Part shown: positions 9,641 through 22,479 of the stretch, piece after piece
Layout: the number at the start of each line of letters is the position of its first letter
How positions within the stretch are numbered: position 1 is the stretch's first letter
Source of the DNA: Cloeon dipterum
Taxonomy: Eukaryota > Arthropoda > Insecta > Ephemeroptera > Baetidae
NCBI RefSeq assembly: GCF_949628265.1
Contig: NC_088786.1
Location: forward strand, 17,546,001-17,610,000
Direction of reading: 5' to 3'
DNA length: 64,000 bases
Notes under the pieces: model-generated
Seen by the model: only the letters and a program-made list of their open reading frames with translations
Told to the model about the DNA's origin: nothing
Database searches by the model: none
Translations under genes and position numbers: made by a program

Positions 9641-12600
9641 GCGAACATTTTCCATTAGCTTCAAACAGCTTCAATTGAATTGCATGTGCGCTGTTTAAGT
9701 CTGCCGCTCGCTTCATAAACTAGTCTCATTTCGTGCGCGATTGTGCACGCAGGAAATAATGATAGCAGAGTGCTTCCGGTAATTGTCCTATGCGCTCAAG
9801 CGTTCCTCCGCATCAACACATTATCGCGCACCAAAGCTGTTACTCGACCGCTGTGAATGAATTGCAGGCAGACTTTGCAAAAAGCGCCCGAGAGCATATG
9901 CCACTTGCATGACCAGGGTTCAATGCGAATCCATTTTTTCAAGACTTGGGATAATCTGCAGGAAGAGGAATCAAAGCAAACAATTTAATCGACGGGGTGT
10001 TAGTTTTAAATGCGGTTGGGTTAAGGAATAAAAGGAACACTTTTTGTGTAACTTAATGTTACGTGTCTATACGGAAGACTTTTTATCATTTTAGTTTTTA
10101 ATTGGCTTCCTTTGCACCAATGAGACATGTCCACACCGCTCACTTTTATCTCTCTTATCATTGTGTGCACAATAAAATGTTGGACGAGTTAAAAAAGAAA
10201 ATTTATAATTTATTCTGGTTCAATATCAGAGAGATATGATCGCTTTGAATGCTTTGAAAACCACTTTTTATACAATTTCGAGTTTATTTTACAAGCATTA
10301 TTTTGCTTAAAAGCTATAAATTTCTGGGAATTTTCTTTGCACAAAATTTAATTTATAATAAATGATTTTTAATTAAATATTTAATTTCTTTTGGCCACCT
10401 CTCTGTTATTTCTAAATAAAAGGAAAGTTAGTTAAATATCGATTTGAACCAACTTATTATTATTGTTCGATTCAAGTATTAAATGCTAAGATATTTTGTG
10501 AGCAAATACTCGACTTTCTTTAATTTATTTTTTGTCCCGCATTTCCACAATAACATTGGCAATTTTACCGGAAAAATGTGAATACTTCAAGTGTAATCAA
10601 ATCTGTAACAATATAGTTTTATGGAGTGTAGAATTCCATTGAAATTCATCGAGAAAACCACCTGAATTTGACATACAAGAAAAATAATGTAATGAAAAGG
10701 CAATAATAACTTAAAAAGTAATTTTTTCGTCAGAAAATCGACCTGAAAGATGGGTAAATATAACAGTAAAAATTGGCTCGAAACCCGTCTTATTGGAGCT
10801 GTACCAAGCCGTCTGCAAAACTCCACCCAAATTAAAAAATCGGTGAAAGAAAACTAATTTCCCCATGGTTTTCGATTGTTTTTAGGGGCGTTTCATTTTC
10901 CACGTTCAACGGGTTCTCCCCATTTCTAAGCCGCTTAATAACAAGCTTTTACAAAAATTCAATCATAAAACACAGGATAAGAGAGACGCACGCGGCGCCG
11001 CATTTTTACGATTAATAATAATACCAGAATCGCGTGCCGGCCCATTATTTTTATTAAGCGACAAAAAGTCCTCACAAAAGGGTTCGCATGTCACCAAAAT
11101 ATTTCCCAGCGGCCATTTCTTTTTCCCCGGAGAGGGTGGGGCGACACCGTTTTCACCAGCCAAGACCGACGGGTGCGTGTACCGAACATTTTATACGTGT
11201 ATGCTGTTATTACTGTGTGTGTACGTAAGCATGCACCCAGGCCAGCCACCAGCCACGTGTTTGCCCGCAATCATTATAAATTTTGCCTGCAACGATAACC
11301 AACAACTCCCTGATGTGTGTGCGCGCTTATGCAAACGTGCGCGAGGCCTGCCTCCCCGCAACTGGGACAAAATTAACATGGCGATTGCCGCCGCTGGACG
11401 CCGAGAGAACCGATATTTCCAATAAAACATGCCATTTGCACTTGATTGCTTTTGCCATAACCCATAAGCTCCAAGTTGACCTGAAAGAGAATGACATAAA
11501 TTTTCTTGTTATTTCCTTTCCATTTATTGAACATAAAATGTTAACGTGATCTTAAAATTCAGGATTGAAATAATTATTTATAATTAAAAAAAAACAATCA
11601 CAATTTTCCTCTTTATTCTGGCAAAACTTTCCACTCCCCCATTTTCCCAAAAAGCATTATTTTCAATCGATTCGTCTCGCTGAGCAGATTCCAAATGATT
11701 GTTTATTGGAATGAGAGCAACTTTCAAGAAACGACGGCAAGATTTCTTTGTACGATTTTATAACTCAAATTGTTTCCTTTCAAAAGTAATATTTTACTCA
11801 AAAATCTATCGACGAATGAAATTAAAGAAGTTTTTTCCTATGAGAACGTAACTTTTGAGTAGAACAGTTTTTTCAAGAATATAATTTAAATTTTTGGGTT
11901 TGATTTCAAGATTACTTGTAGGCTATGATCTTTAGGAGTCAGAAAATAACAGATATTTATCTGATCGATGTAGCAAAAATCTAAGAATAATTTATAAAAC
12001 CTGATGAATTCATAAGTCTAGACTTGGTACATGCACTGCATTTTTTCTTAATTATTTAAGATGACAAATTGAGATTGCTCCTCTACTCTCATTGCTAAAT
12101 AATTTTTTATATTCTAGCAACAACGAAAAGAGGAAACAGAAAAATGCAAGAGACTGCATGTGCGTGTTTCGTTTTGGTGTTTGGCGTCGAGATTTGACGT
12201 TGGATGCGCGGGCGGGCGCGGACAACAAAATAATTGGTGCTCACTGCCGCTCGGCACTTCCGTTTCCGTGAATTATTACCGAGGAGGCAACAAACAATAT
12301 ATAAATATAAACTGACCGCACCCTAAATAAAACGCAATTACATCTGCACTGAGCATGACGAAAACGAAAGAGAACGAAGCAGAGAGATCAGTGTGATGCC
12401 GTCATCGCGCGCATCATCATCAACGCCTCGGCGAAAAATTGCGCCACTGTCACTATGACTAATCGAGGGTGAAAAATGAATCGAATTTTTCACCCGCCCT
12501 TCATGAAGAGTAGACAGAAAATGAACAATGCATCGTTACACCTATCAGTTGCTTCAAGAAGATGGATTGAAAAATAAAAAATATTGAAATTTTTTGTCAT

Positions 12601-15007
12601 TCTGTACCCAAGTGTAAATTTGATCTAAAATGGAAATTATGATAAGTTACTAGTCGTTTAGAAGTATAATAAAACAATTTATATTAACTTTTTCTTTTTC
12701 TCCTCCATTTTACTCTATAAATTTCCTAAACAAAATAGGAAGAGAGTTAGTTTCAATTAAAGTTTTGAGTATGAAATTAAAATTTATGAAAAATTATTGC
12801 AACTTTAAATACTCTCTAAAACTTGGGGTCGAGTAAAAATATCCAGTTTGAAATTTTAATTTATGAGAAAATCGGCTCCTAAGTTTGCATGCTAATCACG
12901 CGGTTAGCACTGTCTCCCTTATGTAAAATTACGAATTATTTCATCATGAGGGACGTTTATTTCTTAACACGCACACCGTTGGATAGATCGCAATAAAGGA
13001 ATCGGAAACAAGTGAAAAATCATTGACAGACCACTATTGATTAATATAAAAAGATAAAAAATAATTTGATTTCACTTTTTTTGGATTGTAAATGAATATT
13101 TAACTAGAGTCTAAATGAGAGGGAGTAAACCCGTCGTTTCGTCTCGAGATGCATGCTCTTCCCTTCTGATTCATAACAGCCTCCTTTTTAACTTTGTAAT
13201 TAAGATCTGACGAGCATCATCTGTAAATCTTTCAAATCGTCCTTCTCTTCTCAGTCTGTCAGCTGAGGTGAGCAGAGGACGAGTAAAATGTTCTGTTGCA
13301 TCGTGTCAGCCGCGCCTGCATAAAACATTCAACGTTATTGAGCGGGTTAGACTGAGTAAAAACGAGCCAACCCCTTTCCTCTTACGTAATGCGATGACTT
13401 GCTTCGTGCTAACACTGGCTCACTCAGAGTTAGTGCGACAATACTCAGTCATTTTCGTTCAAAATGCAATTTTTCCTTCTTTATAGGTCAACATTTTACA
13501 AACAAGAAATTGTTACTTTTCCCCAAAAAATATATCAGAAAAAGGTGTAGAGCTGCGCGTTTCAATCAAATATTTTTCTCAAAACAATTTACTATTGTAA
13601 TGGAATTTGCCGGGTATCATACATTGCTCTAAAAATATATAAATATGTGTCCTAAATTGAGTCTATTGAAATAGCCTATAAATCATCTCAAAAAGAGACA
13701 TGAACGTGTACTTTTAAATCGTTTTATTTAGCAGAAAATCATTAAATTACTAGACTATTTTTTATTTTAACAGGAATTAAAATCTTATACGCGACTCTAC
13801 AAGTAAAAATCAAGAAATTAAGGAATTGTAATGAGTTATCTAATTTTTCCTTTGCAGTGTTTCACTTCTTTTCCTTTAGTTCTGCCTGGCTCAAATGTTT
13901 CTGGCACCGTACTAATAAGCAACCCTTGTCGGACTTAAATTAAATCACCATAGAAAGTTGATGGGATTTCTTTAAGTTTTGCATAAATACATTCACAAAT
14001 TATGACTTATTGTCTCTAAAAAAACTGTCTGTGGTACATGTGTCTATTATCGAAAATATACCTTTTACCAGCTAGGTATTATACTTCCATCACCACCAAC
14101 TTGCAGGCTACTTCTGACTAACTCATGTGGCCAACTTGATTGCATCTGCTAAAAATTTAGAGAGTAACATTAGCATACGAAAGATCTGGTTTCAAGGATA
14201 ATTTATAAGATAGTAAATATTTACGACTGTATTAAATTAATTGAATTGGAAATTTTATTTAAATTTAATTTAAGACTTCTAGGAGGAAAAAATTGGAGTG
14301 CATTCTTGCTGATTTTAAGGGCAAGTAGGGTGCTGCGTTTTAGAAAGGAGCGTGCGGTGGCTGGTTGCAGCAGGGCGGGCACCGAAGGGCAAATCAGTCA
14401 TTATGCCACCGCAGGGAGCAAGCATTGTGCTCCTCCGAGCCGCGCGTTTACTTGCTTAACTCCATAATGTAAATTTATGTGTTTTTATCAGGCTCTTGTT
14501 GATTCGTGGCTCTCCTACGGCGGCAGATGAAAACGTGTGCTCTTAATTATTCTGCCGAGCATGCACTTTCACATTATTAATAAACAACGTCTGCGAGGGA
14601 GGCTGCTTCTGTTTCCGAGACTTCACTCTTGAAAATTAATTTTTGACACTGTGCGCTGCTTAAATTTCTTGAAAGAGAAAAACTTTAAGTTTTTTTTTTT
14701 AGCATTTTTTGTTGCAATATCATTTTCCCTCTTTAATGAGATAGCTACACAAAGCGCAATGAATCATGCATGATGTGTGTGTTTTTTTTAATTTGCACGC
14801 AAAGTTACTGTTTATCTTTCTGCGATTTTGACTGAAAATGGTGCCAAAAAACTTTGAATCGTTGGAAATGGAAACATAATTTTGATTCAGACCTAACTCA
14901 TTAATAATTTTGCAAGTGTTTGGGGATTTTTTTAAATCAAAAGGAATATAATATATCTAGAAATGATTGCATTTTAAATTTATGTCAACACGGAAAGTGA
15001 TTAGTGG
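9641..15007. other. Intergenic DNA between genes B and C, no gene seen
   Basis: AT-rich DNA with two copies of interspersed family D fragments (10540-10575 and 10637-10678) and moderately GC-rich blocks near 11.0-11.4, 12.2-12.5 and 14.35-14.45 kb. A short frame near 11.2 kb has a hydrophobic start and some cysteines, but I found no splice or start context to support it. Confidence 0.4.
10540..10678. repeat. Interspersed repeat family D fragments
   Basis: Two blocks recur elsewhere. atttccacaataacattggc with the following ttttaccgg (10540-10575) matches 48740-48778, and gaaattcatcgagaaaacca with the following cctgaatttgacatacaa (10637-10678) matches 27945-27986. The co-occurrence of both blocks here suggests that this is the longest remaining copy of one element. 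Confidence 0.5.
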
Positions 15008-15014
15008 TATATAA
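15008..15014 (+). promoter_or_regulatory. TATA box of chitin-binding gene C
   Basis: TATATAA lies 44-50 bp upstream of the first in-frame ATG of gene C. A transcription start about 30 bp downstream would leave a very short 5' UTR, as is common for highly expressed secreted-protein genes. Confidence 0.5.
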
Positions 15015-15057
15015 CCCCACCACAGTTTTTAAGAATGCATAAAGGGTGGTGTGAGCC

Positions 15058-15875
15058 ATGTCACCTCATTCCAACATGGCACAACTCGGTCTTCTTGTGT
15101 TTCTTGCAACTCTCTTGGTTAGTGAATTTGCAGAATTTTCCTCTTAAAAGTTAAAAATTTAATTGATAGGTGTGCCATGGGTACAAGCGGCTCCCTCTTG
15201 GACGTCTTCTCTCTGAAAAGTATTTGTCGTTTAATATATTTTCTCTACAAATGCTCCAAATTTCGACTCAGGCATCGATGCGATGGAGTCGGCATGCAGC
15301 CTCACCCGCACAACTGCCGCGCTGCTCTGTTGTGTGGAGCAAACGATGCCGGCGAATTCGTTCCTCAGGTGGCAGTTCCTTGCCCACTTAGACAAGCGTT
15401 CAGTACTGCAACCAACACTTGCGAATTAGCCGAAAAGGTACCTGTTACATGTCAAACGATATTATTTTAATCTGAAATGTAGTTATATGCACTGGTAAGC
15501 AGCGAGCTGTTTAGACAACAGCGATTTGCAATTTTGTTAAACAATACAAAAATAATGCTGATTTTTCGCAGGTTCCAGACTGTAATTCGAAGAATTCCAA
15601 AAGGGTCATCAGCAAAGCAGCAAGGGCCACGTGCTCAGGCCGAGGTACTGTCTGCGTGGATTGTAATACGGTTGGATTTTGTTTCGGGGCTGACTCTGAA
15701 CCATTCCGTACATTTACCTGCCCCACGAGAGGTAAGATGAAATTTTACTTCTAAAATGGTAACAATATTATAATCCTTTCATTTAGGTGATACAGTTAAA
15801 TACTGCAACACAAATTCTGCAACTGTCGCATACTGCGGCTCTTATGTCAGCGGAGAATCTTGCCCGTCTAAATAA
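15058..15875 (+). CDS. Secreted chitin-binding protein C with one 8-Cys module
   Basis: Five exons: 15058-15117, 15170-15219, 15272-15437, 15572-15731 and 15787-15875, total 525 nt, 174 residues. Introns are 52, 52, 134 and 55 bp, GT-AG, with phases 0, 2, 0, 1, identical to the equivalent introns of gene B. The N-terminus (MSPHSNMAQLGLLVFLATLL) is a signal peptide; a second in-frame ATG at 15076 has the better start context and may be the true start. Residues 40-96 are a CBM14 domain (CDGVGMQPHPHNC...). Residues 113-171 form an 8-cysteine module, C-x6-C-x2-C-x5-C-x12-C-x9-C-x9-C-x8-C, with motif RGTVCVDC. There is no mucin region. AATAAA is at 15981-15986. It is a tandem paralog of gene B, probably a small secreted chitin-matrix protein. 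The third donor (GTACCT) is weak but is the only one that keeps the frame. Confidence 0.82.
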
Positions 15876-15980
15876 GCAAATTAATTTATTATTCTCCGCT
15901 TGAGTGAGACAACACAAAATTTGGAAGCGCGTTATCCGATTACATCTTTAAATGTTTTCAACTCTTTTTGAATTTTATTG

Positions 15981-15986
15981 AATAAA
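15981..15986 (+). terminator. Polyadenylation signal AATAAA of gene C
   Basis: AATAAA about 105 bp downstream of the TAA stop of gene C. Confidence 0.55.
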
Positions 15987-15999
15987 ATCATTATCCTTT

Positions 16000-17250
16000 T
16001 CAAATTCCTCAATAGCTGACAAAGTGACAGAATTATTTTTTCTTCTTGAATTTACCTGGTTAATTTAAAATTTTTACTGGAAAAAATATCAATTTTCAAG
16101 GAATTTTATTGTGGTTTCTTTAAAACTATGGAAAATGTAGGAGAACTGTTTTATAAGTACAATGTTGTGAACAATGCAAATTATGTATGGCTTTGAAATT
16201 TAAACGCTTTTCTCTAAAATTGGCGGTGATTTTTAGACAAGTTATTTGCTAAGTAAAATGGATGATTTTCAGTTTGACAATTTTCGGCAAAATTCACCTG
16301 TCTTTGACACTTGATGTAACACGATCTAAATTTTAAAGGAAAACTCATTTTTTTTATGAAAACTATTTTTTACAATTTATTGGTTTGATGGAGATTTTGT
16401 TAAATAAATCTGAGACAAGTTATTTAAAAACCTAATATGAACTGATTTGTTTGGTTTAAAAAAAAAACTGGAAAATTTTTCTGCACTTAACTATACCACA
16501 ATGGTACAGATGGAGTGCCCTTATTTTAATTTCTAAACGAGTCCAAAAACATATTTCATGGTGCCTCTTTTATTTTTACAACTTTAAAAACAATGAACAA
16601 TTTCACGGTTTTAGGCGGTATTAAGTGTGGTTCAAATGTATTGAAACTGCATGATTCGTGCTCATTTCAGGGTTCCGTGACAATTTGTTTAGAAAAAATG
16701 ATCGTCTTAATTTAAAAGGCTTACATATTTGTGAGTCAGCCAACCAAAATTATTTGAAATTTAATGAACTGTATAATATACAGACATATAGTTTTGATAA
16801 TTTCACTGAACTTTTTAGTAAACGAAGTCTAGAATCTTAATTGAAACTCTCAAATCCAGTAACACTAAAAGTAAAAGATCGATTAATTAATTAAATGAAA
16901 CTGCTTAATAGGTGTAAAAATATCTAGATATATTTCTCATAATATTAAGTTTTTGATGGAAAAAAATTAATCTTTTAATCCTATATCTCTTCTTTTTCTT
17001 TTTATAGAGTCATGATTTCTAGTTTAAAATTTGGAGTTTATTTCGATTCAATCCGTTTAAAAGTTAACGCAAAAAACGATCTTAATTCGCTATATTCAGC
17101 CATCGTAGTGGCGTGTAAAATAACAATATTATTATTTCTTACTTGTCTGGTGCTCTGTAAAACGGTTTCGCCCGAAACGAAGTGCCGCCGGCACCCGCAT
17201 AGCCCCAGCTGCACCCCTATGCCACGACAACAATGCAAGGTGCTCAACAA
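16000..17250. other. AT-rich DNA, no gene called
   Basis: No exon could be supported. A frame at 17012-17356 begins just after a pyrimidine-rich ATAG and includes a hydrophobic run followed by cysteines (CRRHPHSPSC), but it runs into the CpG-rich block with no stop-proximal splice signal, so it is left uncalled. Confidence 0.3.
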
Positions 17251-17259
17251 TGCGGTGCG

Positions 17260-17680
17260 AAAGACAATAGAGACGGGCGAGTGCGGGCAGCGGCGCCGAG
17301 GAGGCGCTGGCGTCGCCGCTCGGGCCGTCCGTGAGTCACGGCAGCGAGCAGTTTGATATCGGAGCAGCGAAAGAAAATAAAATAATAAAAAAGCGGCGGC
17401 AGGCAGCGTGATGTTGTTACGCTTGGTGGCGTGAGTAGCGGAAGAGCCAAGGTAAAAAACGCAGGTGGTGGTGGCGATGTCGTTTTTGTGTTGGCGCAGC
17501 GCTCGCTCGTTCGTTCGCCTGCCCGCCCGCCCGCCTGCCTCGCCTGCCTGCCGGTCACTCAGTCAGTCAGTCGGTGGATCGCACGAGCAGCGAACAGCAC
17601 CTTTCTCTCCTGCACACCTCGCACACGCAGCAGTGACCATTGTTCAGCCCGCACACCACAGGCCATGAGACAATAGCTAA
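17260..17680. promoter_or_regulatory. CpG-rich block, possible promoter/5' UTR
   Basis: A sharp rise in GC and CpG over the AT-rich surroundings, with overlapping initiator-like TCAGT motifs near 17560-17575 (cactcagtcagtcagtcggt). No open frame looks like a real protein. It could be a promoter with an untranslated first exon for the gene whose start codon lies at 30246, or a regulatory island; nothing in the sequence decides. Confidence 0.3.
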
Positions 17681-17972
17681 AGGTTTGCACACACATTTTT
17701 TATTTTTAAATATATTTACCCAAAATTATTTAATTGTTTAGTAAGGTTGGGGAAATTTCAAAAGAGCACTGGAAATTCCAGCTCGATTTAATTAGAGCAA
17801 TTATTTTATCGGTAGTGTAGTATAGTTTTGATAGGCAGGCGTTTCAGCATTTATTTTATAAATTCTACCTATTAGTTCTACATCACACCAAGAGTTTTTC
17901 ATTTTAGGAGTAAATTTTGATTTTTTTAATTATTACAATTCCCGCTGATTCAGACGAATGCTAATTTTTCTC

Positions 17973-18005
17973 AAAAAAAAAAAAAAAAAAATAATAATAA
18001 TAATA
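17973..18005. repeat. Poly-A run followed by TAA triplets
   Basis: Nineteen A residues are followed by about five TAA units. It may be a simple repeat or the tail of an old retroposed element; no recognisable element body was found upstream. Confidence 0.6.
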
Positions 18006-18009
18006 TGAA

Positions 18010-20150
18010 CAAAAAAGGGAAGGGAGAGAAGCCAATTTTTAACTTTCCTATACTCTTAATTTTGGTCTCTGAAAATCACACGTGAATTAAAAAAATATTA
18101 AAAAATGAATCACATTTTTCAATTATAGCGCACAAATTTAACTAATTAACCAACTAACTAACAGAAAACCCTCCGTCAGTGTCAGTGTTGCGAGCTCGAC
18201 TCCCTGTCTGGGCGTTTTTTTCCCAACTCGCGGCTCTTGATAGCATAATTAAAATAATTGTCGCTGGTGCATAGTACGCAGAGAGCCCAACAAAGTCTGC
18301 TGCTTGGCGGCTGGCTGCGAAGACAGGATGTTCGCTCATCAGCGCGTTTTCAGCAGACGACACGCAATTTTCATTCCACATTTCGCTCGCCGCGCGAATT
18401 TCTCGGTCGCGCGCCCGCCAAAGCCGAAGAGCGCTGTTGTGAATCAAAAATGTTTCACGTCGGAGAGTCGGTCGGAAATAGGTTGTAATACGCCGTTGAT
18501 GGTCTTGGGCAAAAGCTGCAATTCAATTACTCGGCGCGCGGGCCAGAGCCGGCGGAATTGTCAGCATGGCGAACGTGCCGCCAGATTTGATTGAGATTTA
18601 TGAAGTGCGTCAGTAACAAAATACGCTCGAAACAGCCGCAAATCAATTTTCGTTAAGACACGGGTGAAATGAGAGAGCAAGGACGCGAGTTTTTTAAGCA
18701 ATATAGGCTCATCAAAATACTCCAAAAACCTATTTAATTTTTTAAATCGAGGAAAATAATTTCCTGTGATTACTAATTAACTTTTTTCCAGTGCACCAAG
18801 GGGTTGCTTTTAAATTCTATTCTGCTATTTTCGTTTTTTTAACTGTTTTACTTGAAAGACCAAGCAATTTTTAAAAAATATGAAATAAACTGTAGGAGAG
18901 CTGCAAAATTACCCAAAAACCGTTTCAGAATATTTTACCTTATGATTTTTCATTGGGCGATATTAAATTTAAATTTAAAATCAAAGATCAACATTTAGAC
19001 ATCAATGGCATTCTAAGGTGTCCACTTTTTTCAGCGCATTCCAGCTAAAGCTTTTTTTGCTGTTGCTAATTTTAAATCATTAAACAGGCTATTTTAGAAA
19101 CTTTAAATTTCATCATCTTTCTGCCGTGTCCTGAAATGAAATAAAAAGAATTAAGTAAAGATTTGTTCAACTCTGAGCTTATTACATGCACTTTTTTAAA
19201 GATTTTTCATGAGTTCTAGAAAAAATTTCAAAATTATCTCTAGCCCGGTAAAGACTGGATGAAAATTGTGCGAAATTTTATAAAAATTAAAAATAAATAT
19301 TTGCACAGCCTTCTAGGTGTTGTTCGTGTTGCTTTAAAAGCTCAACATTGTAAAATTCAGATTCGTTTCAGTAAATAAATTCTAAAAAGATATAATAACA
19401 CCTGCCAAGAAGGGCACAGGCATAATAACAAGAGTCAGTATTGCTCTGCAAAAAATTAAGTGATAAATTAAAATTAAAAGATACAATTAAATTCCTGGCA
19501 TTGCCAATGAGGCTCTTAGGAAGCAATAAAGCCCCGAGAACTGGCCGAATTATTCATCGGACAGCTGACCGCGTGCACCGGCCGGTGATCACAAATAATT
19601 CCGCACTTTGCCACATCCCCAACCTCGCGTCCCGAATCATAAAGCACCGCGCGTGACGTCATCCCGTTTGTTTCCAGCCGCATGCAGTGAATAAATGCGA
19701 ATAATTTGCAATTCGCTGCCTTGTTCTCGGTTCTCGGGCGAGCGCGGTCTTGGATTTACACATTCGCGCGCGGCCAAAACTTTCGCTATCGCAGAGCGCG
19801 CGAACCTCGCCGCACTTTTTCCCACCGTCGCCTGTTTGCGAAACCAGATTTCGGCCTCTCTGCATTTCAAAGGATGAGAGGAGAAAATTGTGCCGCTGAA
19901 TTTCGAGCTAGGGGAACAATTAAGGGAATTCGGCAGACATTGGGTGAAGGTCGAGGAACAATAAGAAATGCACATCTTGAGTAGCATACTAAGTGGGAAA
20001 TTTGAAGCTGAATTATTGTCGGGTTTCTTTAAATTGTGGTTTTAAAGCGGAGTGATACTGGACAACAATTGAAAATTATTTGAGTTGTTGGATGCAGCAT
20101 GCAGTTGATCAATAAACAATTTGCAATAGTAAAAAGGACCTTGCTTATTT
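18010..20150. other. Noncoding DNA with GC-rich islands
   Basis: AT-rich sequence with two islands, about 18180-18600 and 19550-19900, rich in GCGC and CGCG motifs. Frames inside the islands are open on both strands because AT-rich stops are rare there; none has plausible codon structure or splice context. Confidence 0.3.
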
Positions 20151-20158
20151 TAAAAATT

Positions 20159-20345
20159 CAAATTTTCTCCAAATTTTACAGCGCTTGACCACATTTTCTT
20201 AGCAGATTTCAGTCCCTCTCGTCAAGATCTATTCAATAGTGTGTGCCACTTTTTGGGGGAAACTCTTTGTCGTGAAATAAAATAGGATTTCAAGTGAAGA
20301 AACAGTCCTCGCCATTTGAAAAGCACGCTAACTTTGCAGTCACTT
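20159..20345 (+). repeat. Interspersed repeat family A, copy 2
   Basis: Second copy of the element found in the intron of gene B at 6801-6985, same orientation, with about 16 additional bases between the caagatct and ccactttttgg blocks. It lies in noncoding DNA. Confidence 0.7.
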
Positions 20346-22479
20346 TTTTCAAAAATTTACAGTGCTCCTTTTGCATTGAATACAAGGATTTTCCATACTT
20401 CTGCACAGAAGCAACCCTCTTTAAATCATAATATCAAAATTTACAATTTTCGCTTATTTTCTGCCACATGCTACAAAACGCGAATAGTTTAATTTCAAGC
20501 AATTTAATTTGAGAACATGCCAAAACCAAGCCGATGGGTCGCATGCTTCACGTGCACGTTGTAATGTGAGGATCCAAGCGATGCAAGGGGTCTAATGCGG
20601 GCTGATACGCCTTCCTTTGCATTGTTAATTTCTAAATTAAATTCATTTGACCTGCTGGTAAACTCAGCTTGTACTTTAAAAATGTAGCAGCCTGGAGAAA
20701 ATCTCGGTAGGGCAGAGGCCAGAAAATCGCATTTCAGGCTGGTCAAGAGCGGCGGCAGCATGGCAGGGGCTTTTAGCTTAATAAGCATCTCGTTTGATTA
20801 ATGACGGCGACGGAGGGAGCAAAAGCGGCTCGCTGCCGTTGATGAGCAGGTGAAATATTGCTCGATAAACACGCGCCCGTCAGATTTTTCCCCTGGAGCC
20901 CCTTTCGGCCGGCTTTTGCTATTTCCTTCAAGCCGACGAGAACTGCAAAATGCAGGCTGACAGCGCGTCGCCGCCGCCCGCTGCTAATTGGATAATTGAT
21001 TAGCACCACTTTTGCCCGGCGCTCTCGATAAATTCAGTTCGCAGCGCATGATTTCGCTATTCATCAGCATGCAGTAGCCATAGCCATGCAACGGTTAGAT
21101 TTATTATCGCATTTCGCCGGCAGCACCGTGTGCATTCAGCCGCGTTTTCAGTCTAGTACCCCGGCCGGCGCAGACATTGGCAACTTGATGAAAAGTGCAG
21201 AGACAATATTAGCCGAGCTCGTAAAACATAAATGTTGTATGGATGCAGGTCGTAAATATACACTGCATGCTTGTAGGAAAATGTTTTGCTGACAGCAATC
21301 CTTTTAACAGCTTATGTTTCTTTAGAGATAACCAATTTGTGTCTAGCAAAGTGCTTTAGAAATGAACAAAAATCCGTAAATTGCCTTCGAAAGAAGAAAA
21401 GTAGTGGAGGTTGAATTCAGGATTAAAAAATAAAATTAATATAAAATAACTGTTTGAAGAAAGTCCGGAATCCGAGCCAAAATTATTCAACGGATGAAGA
21501 CCAGGAAAACCTGTTACTGTTTTCTGCTCTCTAAATTTTCACTCTGTATCGTCTCATTTGTAAAACAAAGTTGTAAATGAGGCAGAAAATCCAATATTGT
21601 TTGGCAAAGAAATAAACATCAATTTGCAAGGAGGCAAGTTGGTCCAAATTACCGTAGTATAAACGCATGTGCGTGTGCCGCAACGAACACTTTATTAGAA
21701 AACCCACCCGCCCCCCAAAGAGTCGGCCACCCTCATGCGTGAATCACGTTTAATAAGGCCTGTGAAAAATAAGTCGATTATACTCCTGACACGCTGGTTT
21801 TCTCCTTTAATGAATATGGCTCGTGGCACATGACTGATTTTAATTAATTGAAATCTAAGATAAAATCAACGGAATCATGAGTCATGGGAAAAGTGTGCAG
21901 ATTTTTGCTCGGTAGTGCTTTAAATTTAAATATGCTAATATGTCGGGAAATTAATATTTAGTTTTCGTTCTTGACAAGACGAATCAATTGACGTATTAAT
22001 TATTATTTTTTGCTAAAATTCGTAAAAATTGCTAATAATCATTTATGGTTCAAAAACTTTATGTGCAGCCTACAAAGTCCTCTTGCTCTTCTTTTGGTCA
22101 CTGGGAAAAATTCAAAAATTCTAATTTACTTAAATTTTAGAATTTAAATTACATTTTTTGAAGTAAGGAAAACTACGATAAAACTTTGGCCAGGAGTAGT
22201 ATATAAAAAAAGGAAGTTTCACCAGATTTCAATTTAGATCTAATTTTTTGTTCTAGATTTAACGACACAAAACTCACAAAACTGTAAGATTTTCTCAGAA
22301 TGTCAAAAATGACCCACCGATCGATTTGACTCATCAATCATCAAACACTGTCTGTGAACCAAATTTAATCTATATTAAGCAAAAAATTATAAATCAATTT
22401 TAATCAAAGTCCAATCGAAAAAATTTCACCTGCTGCGTACATATGATTCTGTGCCGACCACCCTTGACACTGATTGCAG

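Noticed and set aside
11177..11425. Frame with a hydrophobic start and several cysteines, resembling a secreted peptide
   Set aside because: No acceptable start or splice context, GT-rich simple sequence drives the hydrophobic run, and the opposite strand is equally open.
17012..17356. Frame with a hydrophobic segment followed by a Cys-rich stretch
   Set aside because: It runs into the CpG-rich block with no cysteine pattern I recognise; transcript data would be needed.
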